From positions 434,001 through 498,000 of the forward strand of contig NZ_JBPZGZ010000004.1 of the NCBI RefSeq assembly GCF_051857475.1: 64,000 nucleotides of DNA, in the 5' to 3' direction. A program made the position numbers and the translations under genes. This document shows, piece after piece, positions 41,893 through 52,994 of this stretch; position 1 is the stretch's first letter, and each line of letters starts with the position of its first letter. Below the pieces are notes generated by a model, which worked only from the letters and a program-made list of their open reading frames with translations, was not told where the DNA came from and did not search any database. The DNA comes from Pelomonas sp051857475 (lineage in GTDB: Bacteria > Pseudomonadota > Gammaproteobacteria > Burkholderiales > Burkholderiaceae_C).

Positions 41893-42841
41893 GCGTCAGC
41901 AGGGCCAGCAGGCCCACGCCCATCATCAGCAGGGATGCCGGTTCGGGCACGGGGCTCGTGAAGGGCTGGGCGAAGTTGAAGCCGCTCGCTCCGAGTGCCG
42001 AATAGCCGATGGCATTTCCGGCTGCATCGGTGACGCCGCTGATGCCGCCCCAGCCCAGGGTATGGGACAGGTCGGTGACGAAGCCGGCCGAGTTGCTGCC
42101 GTAGATGAAGCTGGCACCTGCCAGCGAGGTGGCACTGGCCGCCATGTGCAGGTTGATGGGTGTTCCGAAGACGAAGCTGACAGTGAAGGTCTTGGTACCG
42201 AAGCCGTCGTGCCAAGACTCGCTCGTCACGATGTTGTCGGACATGGAGATGGCGTGATCCGCATGCCAGGCGACGCTGGTGGCCAACGGAGGATTCGGTA
42301 CGGAGCCCGTCGTCAGCGAAAAGTCGGCCGTCCACTGTCCACCGACGCCGGAAGCAGGGCCCCCGCTACCGCCAATCTGGCCATGCGCGACGATCGAGAA
42401 GCTCAGGCTGCCCACAGCGCCGTTGCCGCAGACCGCGAGGTTGCCGCATTGGGACGCAAGGATGGTGAAGGCGTCATCGAGGCTGGCATTCGCGCCGCCG
42501 CCGCCCTGGGCACTCATGTTGGAGCTGCCGATGCCCTGGACCACGCCGCCGGAGGCCGCTGACACGCGCAGCGCCCCAGGCACCGCCGATGCGAAAGCCG
42601 CGGACGACCCTTCGGCCTGGGCCATGCCGCCAGGCCCGAAGTTCTCGCGCTGTGACGACGCGGCCGAGAAGGTCAGCGGTGTGGCGCCGGCGCCAGACTG
42701 GTAGTCGGTCTGGCCGGGGATGTTCATGGTGCCGCTGGTGGCCTGCACCGTGGCGGTGAAATGCGGCGCGGCCGCGGCGATGCCAGCCAGAAGCGACAGA
42801 CCCAGGCCCGCCAGCAGACGGTTGTTTCGCAAACCAGGCAT
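41855..42841 (-). CDS. PEP-CTERM surface protein of unknown function
   Basis: 328 residues. The signal peptide is about residues 1-25 (LLAGLGLSLLAGIAAA). The mature part is Gly/Ser/Ala-rich, low in charge, with one cysteine pair (SQCGNLAVCGNG) and beta-rich segments. The C terminus VPEPASLLMMGVGLLALLTLSRRR is a textbook PEP-CTERM sorting signal: VPEP, hydrophobic helix, arginine cluster. An exosortase would cleave it and release or anchor the protein. No enzymatic motif is visible. Confidence 0.88.
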   Translation of the reverse strand: MPGLRNNRLLAGLGLSLLAGIAAAAPHFTATVQATSGTMNIPGQTDYQSGAGATPLTFSAASSQRENFGPGGMAQAEGSSAAFASAVPGALRVSAASGGVVQGIGSSNMSAQGGGGANASLDDAFTILASQCGNLAVCGNGAVGSLSFSIVAHGQIGGSGGPASGVGGQWTADFSLTTGSVPNPPLATSVAWHADHAISMSDNIVTSESWHDGFGTKTFTVSFVFGTPINLHMAASATSLAGASFIYGSNSAGFVTDLSHTLGWGGISGVTDAAGNAIGYSALGASGFNFAQPFTSPVPEPASLLMMGVGLLALLTLSRRRPGAARRP

Positions 42842-42970
42842 TGCGCTCTCCCCACGCGTCGTACGGACGCAGCGCTGGCAATGGTAGGCAGGCGATGAGC
42901 CCTTGTGCCGCGTCGTCCTCGGTAGCGGGGACGAAGCCGAAATCGATGTCCGGTTTTGCCGATCTGTCCC

Positions 42971-43594
42971 CTATGTCCCGGCTGTCATCGCGCGCAGCGC
43001 GTCCAGGCTGGGGAAGCTGGACGTGCTGGCGCCCGTCAGGGGAAAGTACATGACGTCGCTGCGCAGCATGTATTTGGTGCCCGAAGTGACCAGGGAGCCG
43101 CGGTGGCGCAGCCGGTGCGGAAAGATGACGACATCGCCCTCGTCGCCGCGCACCTCGATGAGCTGGCCGTCGATGTCGAAGGTCGTCTCGCCACCCTCGT
43201 ACTCGGCGCCGAGATAGATGAGGAGGGTCAGCAGGCTGCGTTCGCCGTTGCTGCGCTCGAAGGGGCCGTCCACATGCCAGTCGAACTTCTGGTTCTGGGC
43301 ATAGCGGTAGAAGCGAAAGCGCTCGTTCAGGCCGGCGATGCCTCGACCCATCCAGACCGGCGGCAGATCCAGGGCGACGCGCTTCCACACTTCCTGGGCC
43401 AGCTCGGCGCTGTCGAAGATGACGCGGTCGTTGTTGCGGACCTCGGTTTCCAGCTTCACGCCGGTCAAGGTGTTGACGGTGGCCGGCTGGAAACCGAAGC
43501 CTTCGGCCTGGGCGATGAAGCGCCGGCTGTCGGTGGGCGAAAAGACGTTGGACAGGCGGTTGATGCCGTGTCCCAGGTTCTGGAGGGTGGCCAT
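42971..43594 (-). CDS. 2-oxoglutarate/Fe(II)-dependent oxygenase (prolyl 4-hydroxylase-like)
   Basis: 207 residues. The iron ligands H-x-D are His107 and Asp109 in KFDWHVDGPF, with the distal His164 in RLRHRGSLVTSGTKYMLRSD; the 2-oxoglutarate salt bridge is likely Lys174 or Arg178. Residues 125-160 form the double-stranded beta-helix core (LLTLLIYLGAEYEGGETTF, VVIFPHRLRH). The substrate is unknown; relatives hydroxylate protein residues. It is followed on the minus strand by the PEP-CTERM gene after 129 bases. Confidence 0.88.
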   Translation of the reverse strand: MATLQNLGHGINRLSNVFSPTDSRRFIAQAEGFGFQPATVNTLTGVKLETEVRNNDRVIFDSAELAQEVWKRVALDLPPVWMGRGIAGLNERFRFYRYAQNQKFDWHVDGPFERSNGERSLLTLLIYLGAEYEGGETTFDIDGQLIEVRGDEGDVVIFPHRLRHRGSLVTSGTKYMLRSDVMYFPLTGASTSSFPSLDALRAMTAGT

Positions 43595-43621
43595 GACGGG
43601 AATGGGTTTACGCTGCCGGGC

Positions 43622-43649
43622 CTTGAAAGCCGCCGGGCCGGCCTCAACT
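43622..43649 (+). promoter_or_regulatory. Sigma-32 (RpoH) type promoter for htpG
   Basis: CTTGAAA at 43622-43628 is a full match to the -35 element; after 13 bases CCTCAACT (43642-43649) matches 5 of 7 defined positions of CCCCATnT. It lies 52 bases upstream of the htpG ATG. Heat-shock control of htpG by RpoH is well known in proteobacteria. Confidence 0.7.
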
Positions 43650-43701
43650 GGTCGCCCGTCGGGCGGTACAGCCCAAGATTTCCCGAAATTTTCCCATCGC
43701 C

Positions 43702-45582
43702 ATGACCAAGCAAACCCACGCCTTCCAGGCCGAAGTCAAGCAGATCCTCCACCTCGTCACGCACTCCCTGTACTCCAACAAGGAGATCTTCCTGCGCGAG
43801 CTGGTGTCCAACGCCAGCGACGCCTGCGACAAGCTGCGCTTCGAGGCCCTGGACAACGCGGCCCTGTTCGAGGGCCAGCCTAACCTGGAAGTGCGCGTCA
43901 GCTTCGACGAAGAAGCCAAGACGCTGACCATCAGCGACAACGGCATCGGCATGAGCGCCGAGGAGGCGGCTTCGCATCTCGGCACCATCGCCAAGAGCGG
44001 CACGCGCGAGTTCATGGCCAAGCTGGAAGGCGACCAGAAGAAGGACGCCCAGCTGATCGGCCAGTTCGGCGTGGGCTTCTATTCGGGCTTCATCGTCGCC
44101 GACCGCATCACCGTCGAGACGCGTCGTGCCGGCCTGCCCGCCGACCAGGGCGTGCGCTGGAGCAGCGAAGGCACCGGCGAGTACGAGATCGAGACCATCA
44201 ACAAGCCGGGCCGAGGCACCGACGTCATCCTGCATCTGCGCGACGGCGAGGAAGAGTTCCTGAAGAACTGGCGCGTCAAGTCGACCATCAGCAAGTACAG
44301 CGACCACATCTCCCTGCCCATCCTGATGAAGAAGGAAGAGTGGGACGCCGACAACGCCAAGCAGGTGGTACTCGACGAGTGGGAGCCGGTCAACAAGGCT
44401 TCGGCCCTGTGGTCGCGTTCCAAGAGCGAAGTCACCCAGGAACAGTACGAAGAGTTCTACAAGCAGATCAGCCACGACAGCGACGCGCCGCTGGCCTACA
44501 CCCACAACCGCGTGGAAGGTCGCAGCGAATACACCCAGCTGCTCTACATCCCGGCCAAGGCCCCCTTCGACCTGTGGAACCGCGACAAGCGCGGCGGCGT
44601 CAAGCTCTACGTGAAGCGCGTCTTCATCATGGACGATGCCGAGGCGCTGATGCCGGTCTACCTGCGCTTCGTCAAGGGCGTCATCGACTCGGCCGACCTG
44701 CCGCTGAACGTCTCCAGAGAGCTGCTGCAGGAAAGCCGCGACGTGAAGGCCATCCGCGAGGGCTCCACCAAGCGCGTGCTGGGCATGCTGGAAAGCCTGG
44801 CCAACAGCGAGGACGAGGCCGAGCGCGCCAAGTACGCGGCTTTCTGGACCGACTTCGGCCAGGTGCTGAAGGAGGGCATCGGCGAAGACCACCAGAACCA
44901 GGAACGCCTGGCCAAGCTGTTCCGCTTCGCGTCCACGCATGCGGATGCCAACGTCAGCCTGGCGGACTACGTCGGCCGTACCAAGGAAGGCCAGGACGTC
45001 ATCTACTACATCACCGCCGACTCACTGTCTGCCGCCAAGCACAGCCCGCAGCTGGAGCTCTTCCGCAAGAAGGGCATCGAGGTGCTGCTGCTGGTGGACC
45101 GCGTCGACGAATGGATGCTCAGCCACCTCTACGAGTTCGAAGGCAAGCAACTGCAGTCCGTCGCCAAGGGCGCCGTCGACCTGGGCAAGCTGTTGGACGA
45201 GGACGAGAAGAAGAAGGCCGACGAGACGGCCGAGAGCCTGAAGCCGCTGCTCGACAAGCTGAAGGACGCGCTGAAGGACCGCGCCAAGGACGTGCGCGTG
45301 ACGACCCGCCTGGTCGACTCTCCCGCGTGCATCGTCGTGGAAGAGGGCGACATGAGCGGCCACCTGGCGCGCCTGTTGAAGCAGGCAGGCCAGAACGCGC
45401 CCGAAAGCAAGCCGACGCTGGAGATCAACGCGGAACACGCGCTGGTCAAGAAGCTGGACGGCAGCGCTCATTTCGACGACCTGGCCCAGGTGCTGTTCGA
45501 CCAGGCCGTGCTGGCCGAAGGTGGCCATCTGGAAGATCCCGCGGCCTATGTGAAGCGCGTCAATGCGCTGCTGATCGGCTGA
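43702..45582 (+). CDS. htpG: Molecular chaperone HtpG (Hsp90)
   Basis: 626 residues, full length. The N-terminal GHKL ATPase domain has ELVSNASDACDKLRFEAL, DNGIGMSAEEA and GQFGVGFYSGFIVAD. The middle domain has RVFIMDDAEALMPVYLRFVKGVIDSADLPLNVSRELLQ, and the C-terminal dimerisation domain is complete. It is a cytosolic ATP-dependent chaperone in protein homeostasis. A sigma-32-like promoter lies upstream. Confidence 0.98.
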   Translation: MTKQTHAFQAEVKQILHLVTHSLYSNKEIFLRELVSNASDACDKLRFEALDNAALFEGQPNLEVRVSFDEEAKTLTISDNGIGMSAEEAASHLGTIAKSGTREFMAKLEGDQKKDAQLIGQFGVGFYSGFIVADRITVETRRAGLPADQGVRWSSEGTGEYEIETINKPGRGTDVILHLRDGEEEFLKNWRVKSTISKYSDHISLPILMKKEEWDADNAKQVVLDEWEPVNKASALWSRSKSEVTQEQYEEFYKQISHDSDAPLAYTHNRVEGRSEYTQLLYIPAKAPFDLWNRDKRGGVKLYVKRVFIMDDAEALMPVYLRFVKGVIDSADLPLNVSRELLQESRDVKAIREGSTKRVLGMLESLANSEDEAERAKYAAFWTDFGQVLKEGIGEDHQNQERLAKLFRFASTHADANVSLADYVGRTKEGQDVIYYITADSLSAAKHSPQLELFRKKGIEVLLLVDRVDEWMLSHLYEFEGKQLQSVAKGAVDLGKLLDEDEKKKADETAESLKPLLDKLKDALKDRAKDVRVTTRLVDSPACIVVEEGDMSGHLARLLKQAGQNAPESKPTLEINAEHALVKKLDGSAHFDDLAQVLFDQAVLAEGGHLEDPAAYVKRVNALLIG

Positions 45583-45631
45583 AGCGGCGTCTTTGGGAAG
45601 GCTTGAGGTCGAGCGCATAGCCTTCGGGGCC

Positions 45632-46453
45632 ATGCGCTTCCTCGCTTCTCTTTCCCTCGCCTTCACCCTGGCCGGCTGTGCCAGCCTGCCGTCTGGTCAG
45701 ACAGGCCAGACCGTTCAGGTCGGCCCCAGTCGCATCGCCTATCTGCAGTCCGGCAAGGGCCAGCCGGTCGCCGTCTTCCAGTCGGGGCTGGGCGACGGCA
45801 AGGACGTTTGGGGCGATGTGATGCCACGCCTGCCGCCCGGTACCGCCGTCTTCGCCTACGACCGTCCCAGCTATGGCGGCAGCGGCCCCCTCCCCGCGCA
45901 GCCGCGCGACCCCTGCGCCATCGCGCATGAGCTGCATGCCGCGCTGCAGGCGGCCGGGCAGCGTCCGCCCTATGTGCTGGTTGGCCACTCCATCGGCGGC
46001 CTCTACCAGTACGCCTTCGCCCGCCTCTATCCGAGCGAAGTGGCGGCCCTGCTGCTGGTCGACCCGACGCATCCGGATCACTGGGCCCGCATGCAGCAGG
46101 AAGCGCCCGGGCCGGCTCGCCTGCTGGGCGCTGCGCGGGCCAGCCTGTTCAGCGCCGCCATGCGCAGCGAGTTCGACGCCCAGGCTTCGGCGGCGTGCGC
46201 TGCCGAACTGCAAGCCCGGCCCGCCCCGCTGATGCCGGTGCGCCTGCTGGTGCGCTCCGACTACGGCCTGGCGGAGAAGGGCGACTTCGAGGCCCTGATG
46301 CACCGTCTGCAGGACCATTGGCCGGTGCTGCTGCCGGGTACGACGCGCCGCGAGGTGGCGGGCACCGGCCACTACATTCAGAAGGACAGGCCCGGCGTCG
46401 TCGCCGAGGAGCTGAACGCGCTGATCCAGGGGGCGTCGACCCGTCAGAACTGA
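45632..46453 (+). CDS. Alpha/beta hydrolase lipoprotein
   Basis: 273 residues from MRFLASLSLAFTLAGC; the lipobox cysteine is residue 16. VFQSGLGDGKDVWGDVMPRL, YDRPSYGGSG and the nucleophile elbow GHSIGG (Ser120) indicate an active hydrolase; VDPTHPDHW and the C-terminal GTGHYIQKDRP provide the acid/base partners. It is predicted in the periplasmic leaflet of a membrane. A stem GAAGGCT/AGCCTTC (45597-45625) sits between htpG and this gene and could partly end the htpG transcript. The substrate is unknown. Confidence 0.87.
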   Translation: MRFLASLSLAFTLAGCASLPSGQTGQTVQVGPSRIAYLQSGKGQPVAVFQSGLGDGKDVWGDVMPRLPPGTAVFAYDRPSYGGSGPLPAQPRDPCAIAHELHAALQAAGQRPPYVLVGHSIGGLYQYAFARLYPSEVAALLLVDPTHPDHWARMQQEAPGPARLLGAARASLFSAAMRSEFDAQASAACAAELQARPAPLMPVRLLVRSDYGLAEKGDFEALMHRLQDHWPVLLPGTTRREVAGTGHYIQKDRPGVVAEELNALIQGASTRQN

Positions 46454-46572
46454 GGCTTCGGCCGTCTTTACGTGGTTTTGTGACGGTTTTGAGACAACTC
46501 CCGCCGCTGCGGGCTTTCGCACGAGTCGACTCGCCGCTACCCTCCTAGGGTTTTCACCGAGTTTCTGACTAG

Positions 46573-47181
46573 ATGGTCCAGATTGAGTTCAGCGAGCCCG
46601 TCGCCGCCGTTCCGGCCGCCATGGTCACCCGCCGCCTGGTACTGCGCCCGCCCAAGGCCAGCGATCTGGACACCCTGTCGGCATTGCACGCCGACCCGGC
46701 GGTGAACCGCTTCTGCGCCGCGGCCACGCCGCAGGGCCGCGAAGCGATCGAAGCTCAACTGCAATCCTGGATCAACCACTGGCAGACCCGCGGCTTCGGC
46801 CACTGGGCCATCGCCGAGCGCGAGCAGCCCGACAACCTCATCGGTTTTGGCGGGCTCATGCACCGCAGCGTGGCTGGCCATGCCGGCCTCTACCTCTACT
46901 ACCGCATCACGCCCCAGGCCTGGGGCCGCGGCCTGGCGTCCGAAATGGCCCAGTACGCGATGAGCCAGGCCTTCGAGCAGCACCGTGAAGGCGCCGTTGT
47001 CGCTGCCGTGCTGCCCAGCAATGCCCCCACGCGCAAGACGCTGGAATGCCTGGGGCTGCGCCTCAAGGGCACCCTGGCCGACGGCCCTGGCAGCGCCGCG
47101 GCCCTGCTGTACGAACTGGGCGCCGACCGCTGGGCCACGCTGCCGCGCGGCGAACCCGAAGCGATCGCTTTCGCCGCCTGA
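46573..47181 (+). CDS. GNAT-family N-acetyltransferase (RimJ/RimL-like)
   Basis: 202 residues. RLVLRPPKASDLDTLSALHADPAVNRFC at the start and LYYRITPQAWGRGLASEMAQYAMSQAFEQ (acetyl-CoA binding Q/RxxGxG/A motif as QAWGRGLA) are the RimJ/RimL type. The likely substrate is an amino group of a protein, amino acid or small molecule. It ends 9 bases before the convergent M81 peptidase gene, so it is not part of that operon. Confidence 0.88.
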   Translation: MVQIEFSEPVAAVPAAMVTRRLVLRPPKASDLDTLSALHADPAVNRFCAAATPQGREAIEAQLQSWINHWQTRGFGHWAIAEREQPDNLIGFGGLMHRSVAGHAGLYLYYRITPQAWGRGLASEMAQYAMSQAFEQHREGAVVAAVLPSNAPTRKTLECLGLRLKGTLADGPGSAAALLYELGADRWATLPRGEPEAIAFAA

Positions 47182-47190
47182 TCTCAGCGC

Positions 47191-48687
47191 TCAATCGATA
47201 GGCCAGACCGGCCTGGGCAGGTGCTTGAACGGCAGATCGCCGATATTGGCCTGCAGGCTGCCCGGTGAATCGGCATAGACCACCGCCGCGGCCATGGCGT
47301 CGAAGCCCGAGCGGAAATGCTGGGTCGACTTGACCACCACCAGCCGCTTGGCCGCCGGGTTGATGCCCAGCTGGGTGAAGCATTCGGCCGAGAACACCTG
47401 CTGGCGGATGCTGTTCAGCACGATGTCGATGCCGTTGGCGCGCACTGCCACGGAGGGCCCGAGCGGGTCGGTGCCGCCCGGCGTCAGGCTGCGCTGGCGG
47501 GCATCCTCGCGGCAGGCCAGCACTTCCACTTCCAGATCGACCGGATCGCCCGACATCGGGCCCACCTTGCCGCCGATGCGCAGCGGCAGCCGCGCGCCCA
47601 CGCCGGCCGAGGTCGCGATGGCCACGGCCTGGGGGTCCCAGATCATGCCCAGCGCCACGTCGCGGATGCCGCGCTCCAGCAGCTCGCGCAGCACAAAAGT
47701 GCTGTCGCCCGCCGCGCCGCCGCCGGCGTTGTCGGCCGTGTCGGCCAGCACGACCGGGCCGGGTTTGGCCAGGCGCATCTCGGCCTCGGCCGCGTCCAAG
47801 GCCTCTTTCAGCGGCAGGCGTTGGGCCGCCGCCGTCTCACGGATGCCGTAGAAGGCCTCGGCGAGTTCCTCCAGCAGGCCCGAAGCCACGCCCGCCGCAG
47901 CCGGCGAGTCCTCGGCCAGCACCAGCACGGCCGCGCAGGTGTGGGGCGTGTCGGCCCAGGGGAAGCCGTGCAGCACCGACACCGACAGGATGCCGGGCAG
48001 CCGGTCTTCGCTGTCCTTGAGCCGCGCGACGAAATCGCTCATCGGCGCGACGGTGGTGCCGAAGATGCCGAGCAGCGGCACGCGCTTCCAATGCGCCTTC
48101 AGCGCCAGCTCACCGCGCGCCATGGCGCCGAGCATGGCGTGCAGCTCCTCGCCCCGGGCGGCGTAGTCGATATGCGGGTACTCCTTGCAGGCCACCAGGG
48201 CCGCGCCGGACTCCAGCATGGCGGGGCTGAGGTTGCAGTGCAGGTCCAGCAGCGCGCCCAGCGGCACGTTCGGGCCGATGAGTTCGCGCACCCGCACCAG
48301 CAGGTCGCCCTCGCAGTCGTGATAGCCCTCGGCCAGCATGGCGCCGTGCAGCACCAGCAACACGGCGTCGACCGGCCCCTGGCTCATCGACGCACGCAGG
48401 TCGCCCAGCAGCTCGTCGCGCAGCGACTCGTAGTCGGCACGGGACAGCGGCCCCGAAGGCTGGGCCTCGGCATACAGCCCCGGCAGCAGCGTGTCGCCCT
48501 GGCGCGCCGCGGCCGCGACGACGCCCATCAGATTGGGCTGTGCGGCCACCTGCTGCAGCGCGCGTGGGTCGCTGCGGTGGATCAGCACGCCTTCGCGGAA
48601 GGACTGCACGCTGGTGGGCAGTGGTGAGAAGCTGCTGGTCTCGTGCACCAGCCCGCCCAGGAAGAGCCGCATTGGCTTGGCGGTCAT
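47191..48687 (-). CDS. M81-family metallopeptidase (MlrC-like)
   Basis: 498 residues. FLGGLVHETSSFSPLPTS at the start is the M81 signature. Candidate zinc ligands Asp148, His150 (LLDLHCNLSP) and His172 (YPHIDY) have the same spacing (2 and 22 residues) as Asp167, His169 and His191 reported for MlrC, which cleaves linearised microcystin and its tetrapeptide. No signal peptide is present, so it acts in the cytoplasm. It is the last gene of the receptor-hydrolase-peptidase operon, one base after the serine hydrolase stop. The peptide substrate is not known. Confidence 0.92.
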   Translation of the reverse strand: MTAKPMRLFLGGLVHETSSFSPLPTSVQSFREGVLIHRSDPRALQQVAAQPNLMGVVAAAARQGDTLLPGLYAEAQPSGPLSRADYESLRDELLGDLRASMSQGPVDAVLLVLHGAMLAEGYHDCEGDLLVRVRELIGPNVPLGALLDLHCNLSPAMLESGAALVACKEYPHIDYAARGEELHAMLGAMARGELALKAHWKRVPLLGIFGTTVAPMSDFVARLKDSEDRLPGILSVSVLHGFPWADTPHTCAAVLVLAEDSPAAAGVASGLLEELAEAFYGIRETAAAQRLPLKEALDAAEAEMRLAKPGPVVLADTADNAGGGAAGDSTFVLRELLERGIRDVALGMIWDPQAVAIATSAGVGARLPLRIGGKVGPMSGDPVDLEVEVLACREDARQRSLTPGGTDPLGPSVAVRANGIDIVLNSIRQQVFSAECFTQLGINPAAKRLVVVKSTQHFRSGFDAMAAAVVYADSPGSLQANIGDLPFKHLPRPVWPID

Positions 48688-48688
48688 G

Positions 48689-50587
48689 TCAGTACCACTG
48701 GTTGAAGCTGATCAGGTGATGGTTGAGGCTGACGGTGAGCAGGATGGCGAACGCCAGCACCCAGACGATAGCCAGCGCCTTCGCCCATTTGTCGCCGACC
48801 TTCAGCACGCTGCGCGCATTCAGCCCTGACACCACCAGGCCGCCAACGGCCGACAGCGCCAGCGTCAACTGCGCCAGCGGCAGCAGCAGCGTCGTGTCGC
48901 CCAGGCTCTCCAGCAGCGACACCACCACGCCCCACAGGCCCAGGGCCACCATCACGCCGACGCTGGCGCTGCGCACCCAGGTCACCGGCCTGGCCGGCTG
49001 CACGGCCACATGGTGGCGGCGGCGCAGCACGGCGGCGATGGGCCACAGCAGGGCGGTCAGCAGCAGCGTGACGAGGGACAGGCCCATCAGCACCAGCACC
49101 GTCGTGCTGGCCATGAAGGGCACGGGTTCGAAGATGAAGGCGAAGACATAGGGCTCCAGGCCCCAGTGCTTGACCTTGCCGTTCTCCACCACGGCCTGCA
49201 GCCGGCGCTTGCCATGCTCCTCCTCCCAGAAATAGGGCTTCACCTCGCGGTAGTTGCTGCGCGCGCCGGCCAGCTCCATGGAGATCCGTCCGTCCTCCAG
49301 GGCCTGCACCTTGACCGGACTCAGCAGCTGCAGCACCGACAGCCAGGTCGAGTCCTCGCGGCGCGTGTTGCGGTAGTTGCCGGCCATCTGCTGGGCATGC
49401 TGCTTGGCGGTGGCCTCGTCCACTTCCGGCTTGGTGGCCGGGCGCTGGTCGGGCAGGTAGCGGTCGGCAAAGGCCTCGAAGAGCTTGTCACGCAGCCAGC
49501 CACCCTGGCGCTCATGGCCCGGCGCATTGACCGAGATGTAGAGGCCGATGCCGTCGTCGACGAAGAGCAGCAGGTCGCTGTGGAAGAGGACGGTGTCGCC
49601 GCCATGGGCCAGCACGCGGTGGCCGTTGATGTTCTGTTCGTAGAAGCCCAGGCCGATGCCGAGAAGCCCCGGCAGCGGCCGCGTCAGCTGGCTGTGCATC
49701 AGCTTGACGGTCTCGGGCTTGAGGATTTGCGCGTCGCCCAGCTTGCCCTGTCCCAGATAGGCGAGCATGAAGCGGCCCATGTCGGCACCGGTGGACGACA
49801 GGCTGCCGGCCGGCGGCATGCTGATGACCTCGAAGCCCTTGGGCTTCTCGTCCCAGGTCATATAGCCCTGCGACATCTGGCTCTTCAGCGCTTCCGGCAG
49901 GGGCTGGCGGAAGGTCGACTGCTTCATGCCCAGCGGCGCGAAGACCTGCTGGTCCATGTAGTCGTCGAAGGACTTGCCGCTGACGCGCTGCACGATGTAG
50001 CCGGCCAGGGACGTGGCGTAGTTGGAGTAGCCGGGCGTCGTGCCGGGGTCGTAGACGTAGGGCGGGATATAGGCCTTGAGCACTTTGCCGAGGTCGGGGC
50101 CGGCGGTGTCGTAGGTCAGCAGGTCGCGCGCCGTCTCCTCGAAGCCCGTCGTGTGCGTCATCACATGGCGCAGCGTCAGCGCCTTGCCGTTGCGGCCCGG
50201 GATGGTGAAGTCGATGTATTTGTTGAGGTCGGCATCGAGGTCGAGCTTGCCCTGCTCGACCAGCTGCATGACGGCCGTCCACGTGAACAGCTTGGACACC
50301 GAGCCGGGGCGGAACAGGGTCTTGTTCGGGTCGACGGGGATGTTCTTGTCCCAGTCGGCCAGGCCATAGCCTTTTTGCAGCAAGGGCTGCCCGTCCTTGA
50401 CGACGACAACGACGGCGCCGGGCACGCGCGCATTGCGCAGCGCCGTGGGGACCATGCCGTCGATGAAGGCCTCGACATCGACGGCCGTCAGCGGCGTGGC
50501 GGTCTTGGGCTGGGCGAAGGCGGACGTGACGGCGCCGACGCACAGGGCCAGCGCGGCGACGCGCAGGCGGTTGAACAACTGCTTCAT
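48689..50587 (-). CDS. Membrane-anchored serine hydrolase, beta-lactamase/MlrB type
   Basis: 632 residues with signal peptide (about 1-26). The class C beta-lactamase/penicillin-binding fold shows SxxK as SVSK (Ser96, Lys99), YSN (187-189) and HGG (328-330) in place of KTG. This family includes D-aminopeptidases, esterases and MlrB, which cleaves linear microcystin. After residue 480 come about four to five transmembrane segments, unlike the shorter classic MlrB, so the catalytic domain is probably periplasmic and tethered. It lies 13 bases downstream of the TonB-dependent receptor gene. Confidence 0.9.
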   Translation of the reverse strand: MKQLFNRLRVAALALCVGAVTSAFAQPKTATPLTAVDVEAFIDGMVPTALRNARVPGAVVVVVKDGQPLLQKGYGLADWDKNIPVDPNKTLFRPGSVSKLFTWTAVMQLVEQGKLDLDADLNKYIDFTIPGRNGKALTLRHVMTHTTGFEETARDLLTYDTAGPDLGKVLKAYIPPYVYDPGTTPGYSNYATSLAGYIVQRVSGKSFDDYMDQQVFAPLGMKQSTFRQPLPEALKSQMSQGYMTWDEKPKGFEVISMPPAGSLSSTGADMGRFMLAYLGQGKLGDAQILKPETVKLMHSQLTRPLPGLLGIGLGFYEQNINGHRVLAHGGDTVLFHSDLLLFVDDGIGLYISVNAPGHERQGGWLRDKLFEAFADRYLPDQRPATKPEVDEATAKQHAQQMAGNYRNTRREDSTWLSVLQLLSPVKVQALEDGRISMELAGARSNYREVKPYFWEEEHGKRRLQAVVENGKVKHWGLEPYVFAFIFEPVPFMASTTVLVLMGLSLVTLLLTALLWPIAAVLRRRHHVAVQPARPVTWVRSASVGVMVALGLWGVVVSLLESLGDTTLLLPLAQLTLALSAVGGLVVSGLNARSVLKVGDKWAKALAIVWVLAFAILLTVSLNHHLISFNQWY

Positions 50588-50600
50588 GGGAGTTCCAGGG

Positions 50601-52811
<2,211 letters not shown>

Positions 52812-52851
52812 GGCAGCTCCAGGATGGTGTTGGGTGGTTCGATCCGTGAAG

Positions 52852-52866
52852 TTTCCAATTTGGAAA
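52852..52866. promoter_or_regulatory. Operator 1 of the XRE-cupin regulator
   Basis: TTTCCAATTTGGAAA is a perfect 7-1-7 palindrome, 40 bases upstream of the receptor ATG and 128 bases upstream of the divergent regulator ATG. A degenerate neighbour, TTTCCCATTGG, begins at 52871. The same palindrome recurs at 55056-55074. Confidence 0.75.
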
Positions 52867-52994
52867 ATTCTTTCCCATTGGTGTAAACCTTAGATGAAAC
52901 GCAGAACCGGGCTCAGGGCAAGCGAGCAGACGGCCCGCCGCTGGGCATGGCCTAAGATGAAACGACTCCCTTTCCCAGGGCTCTTCCCAGAGAC

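Noticed and set aside
45597..45625. Stem GAAGGCT/AGCCTTC after htpG as a terminator
   Set aside because: The loop is 15 bases, there is no T run, and the next gene starts six bases later. Mentioned only in the neighbour's entry.
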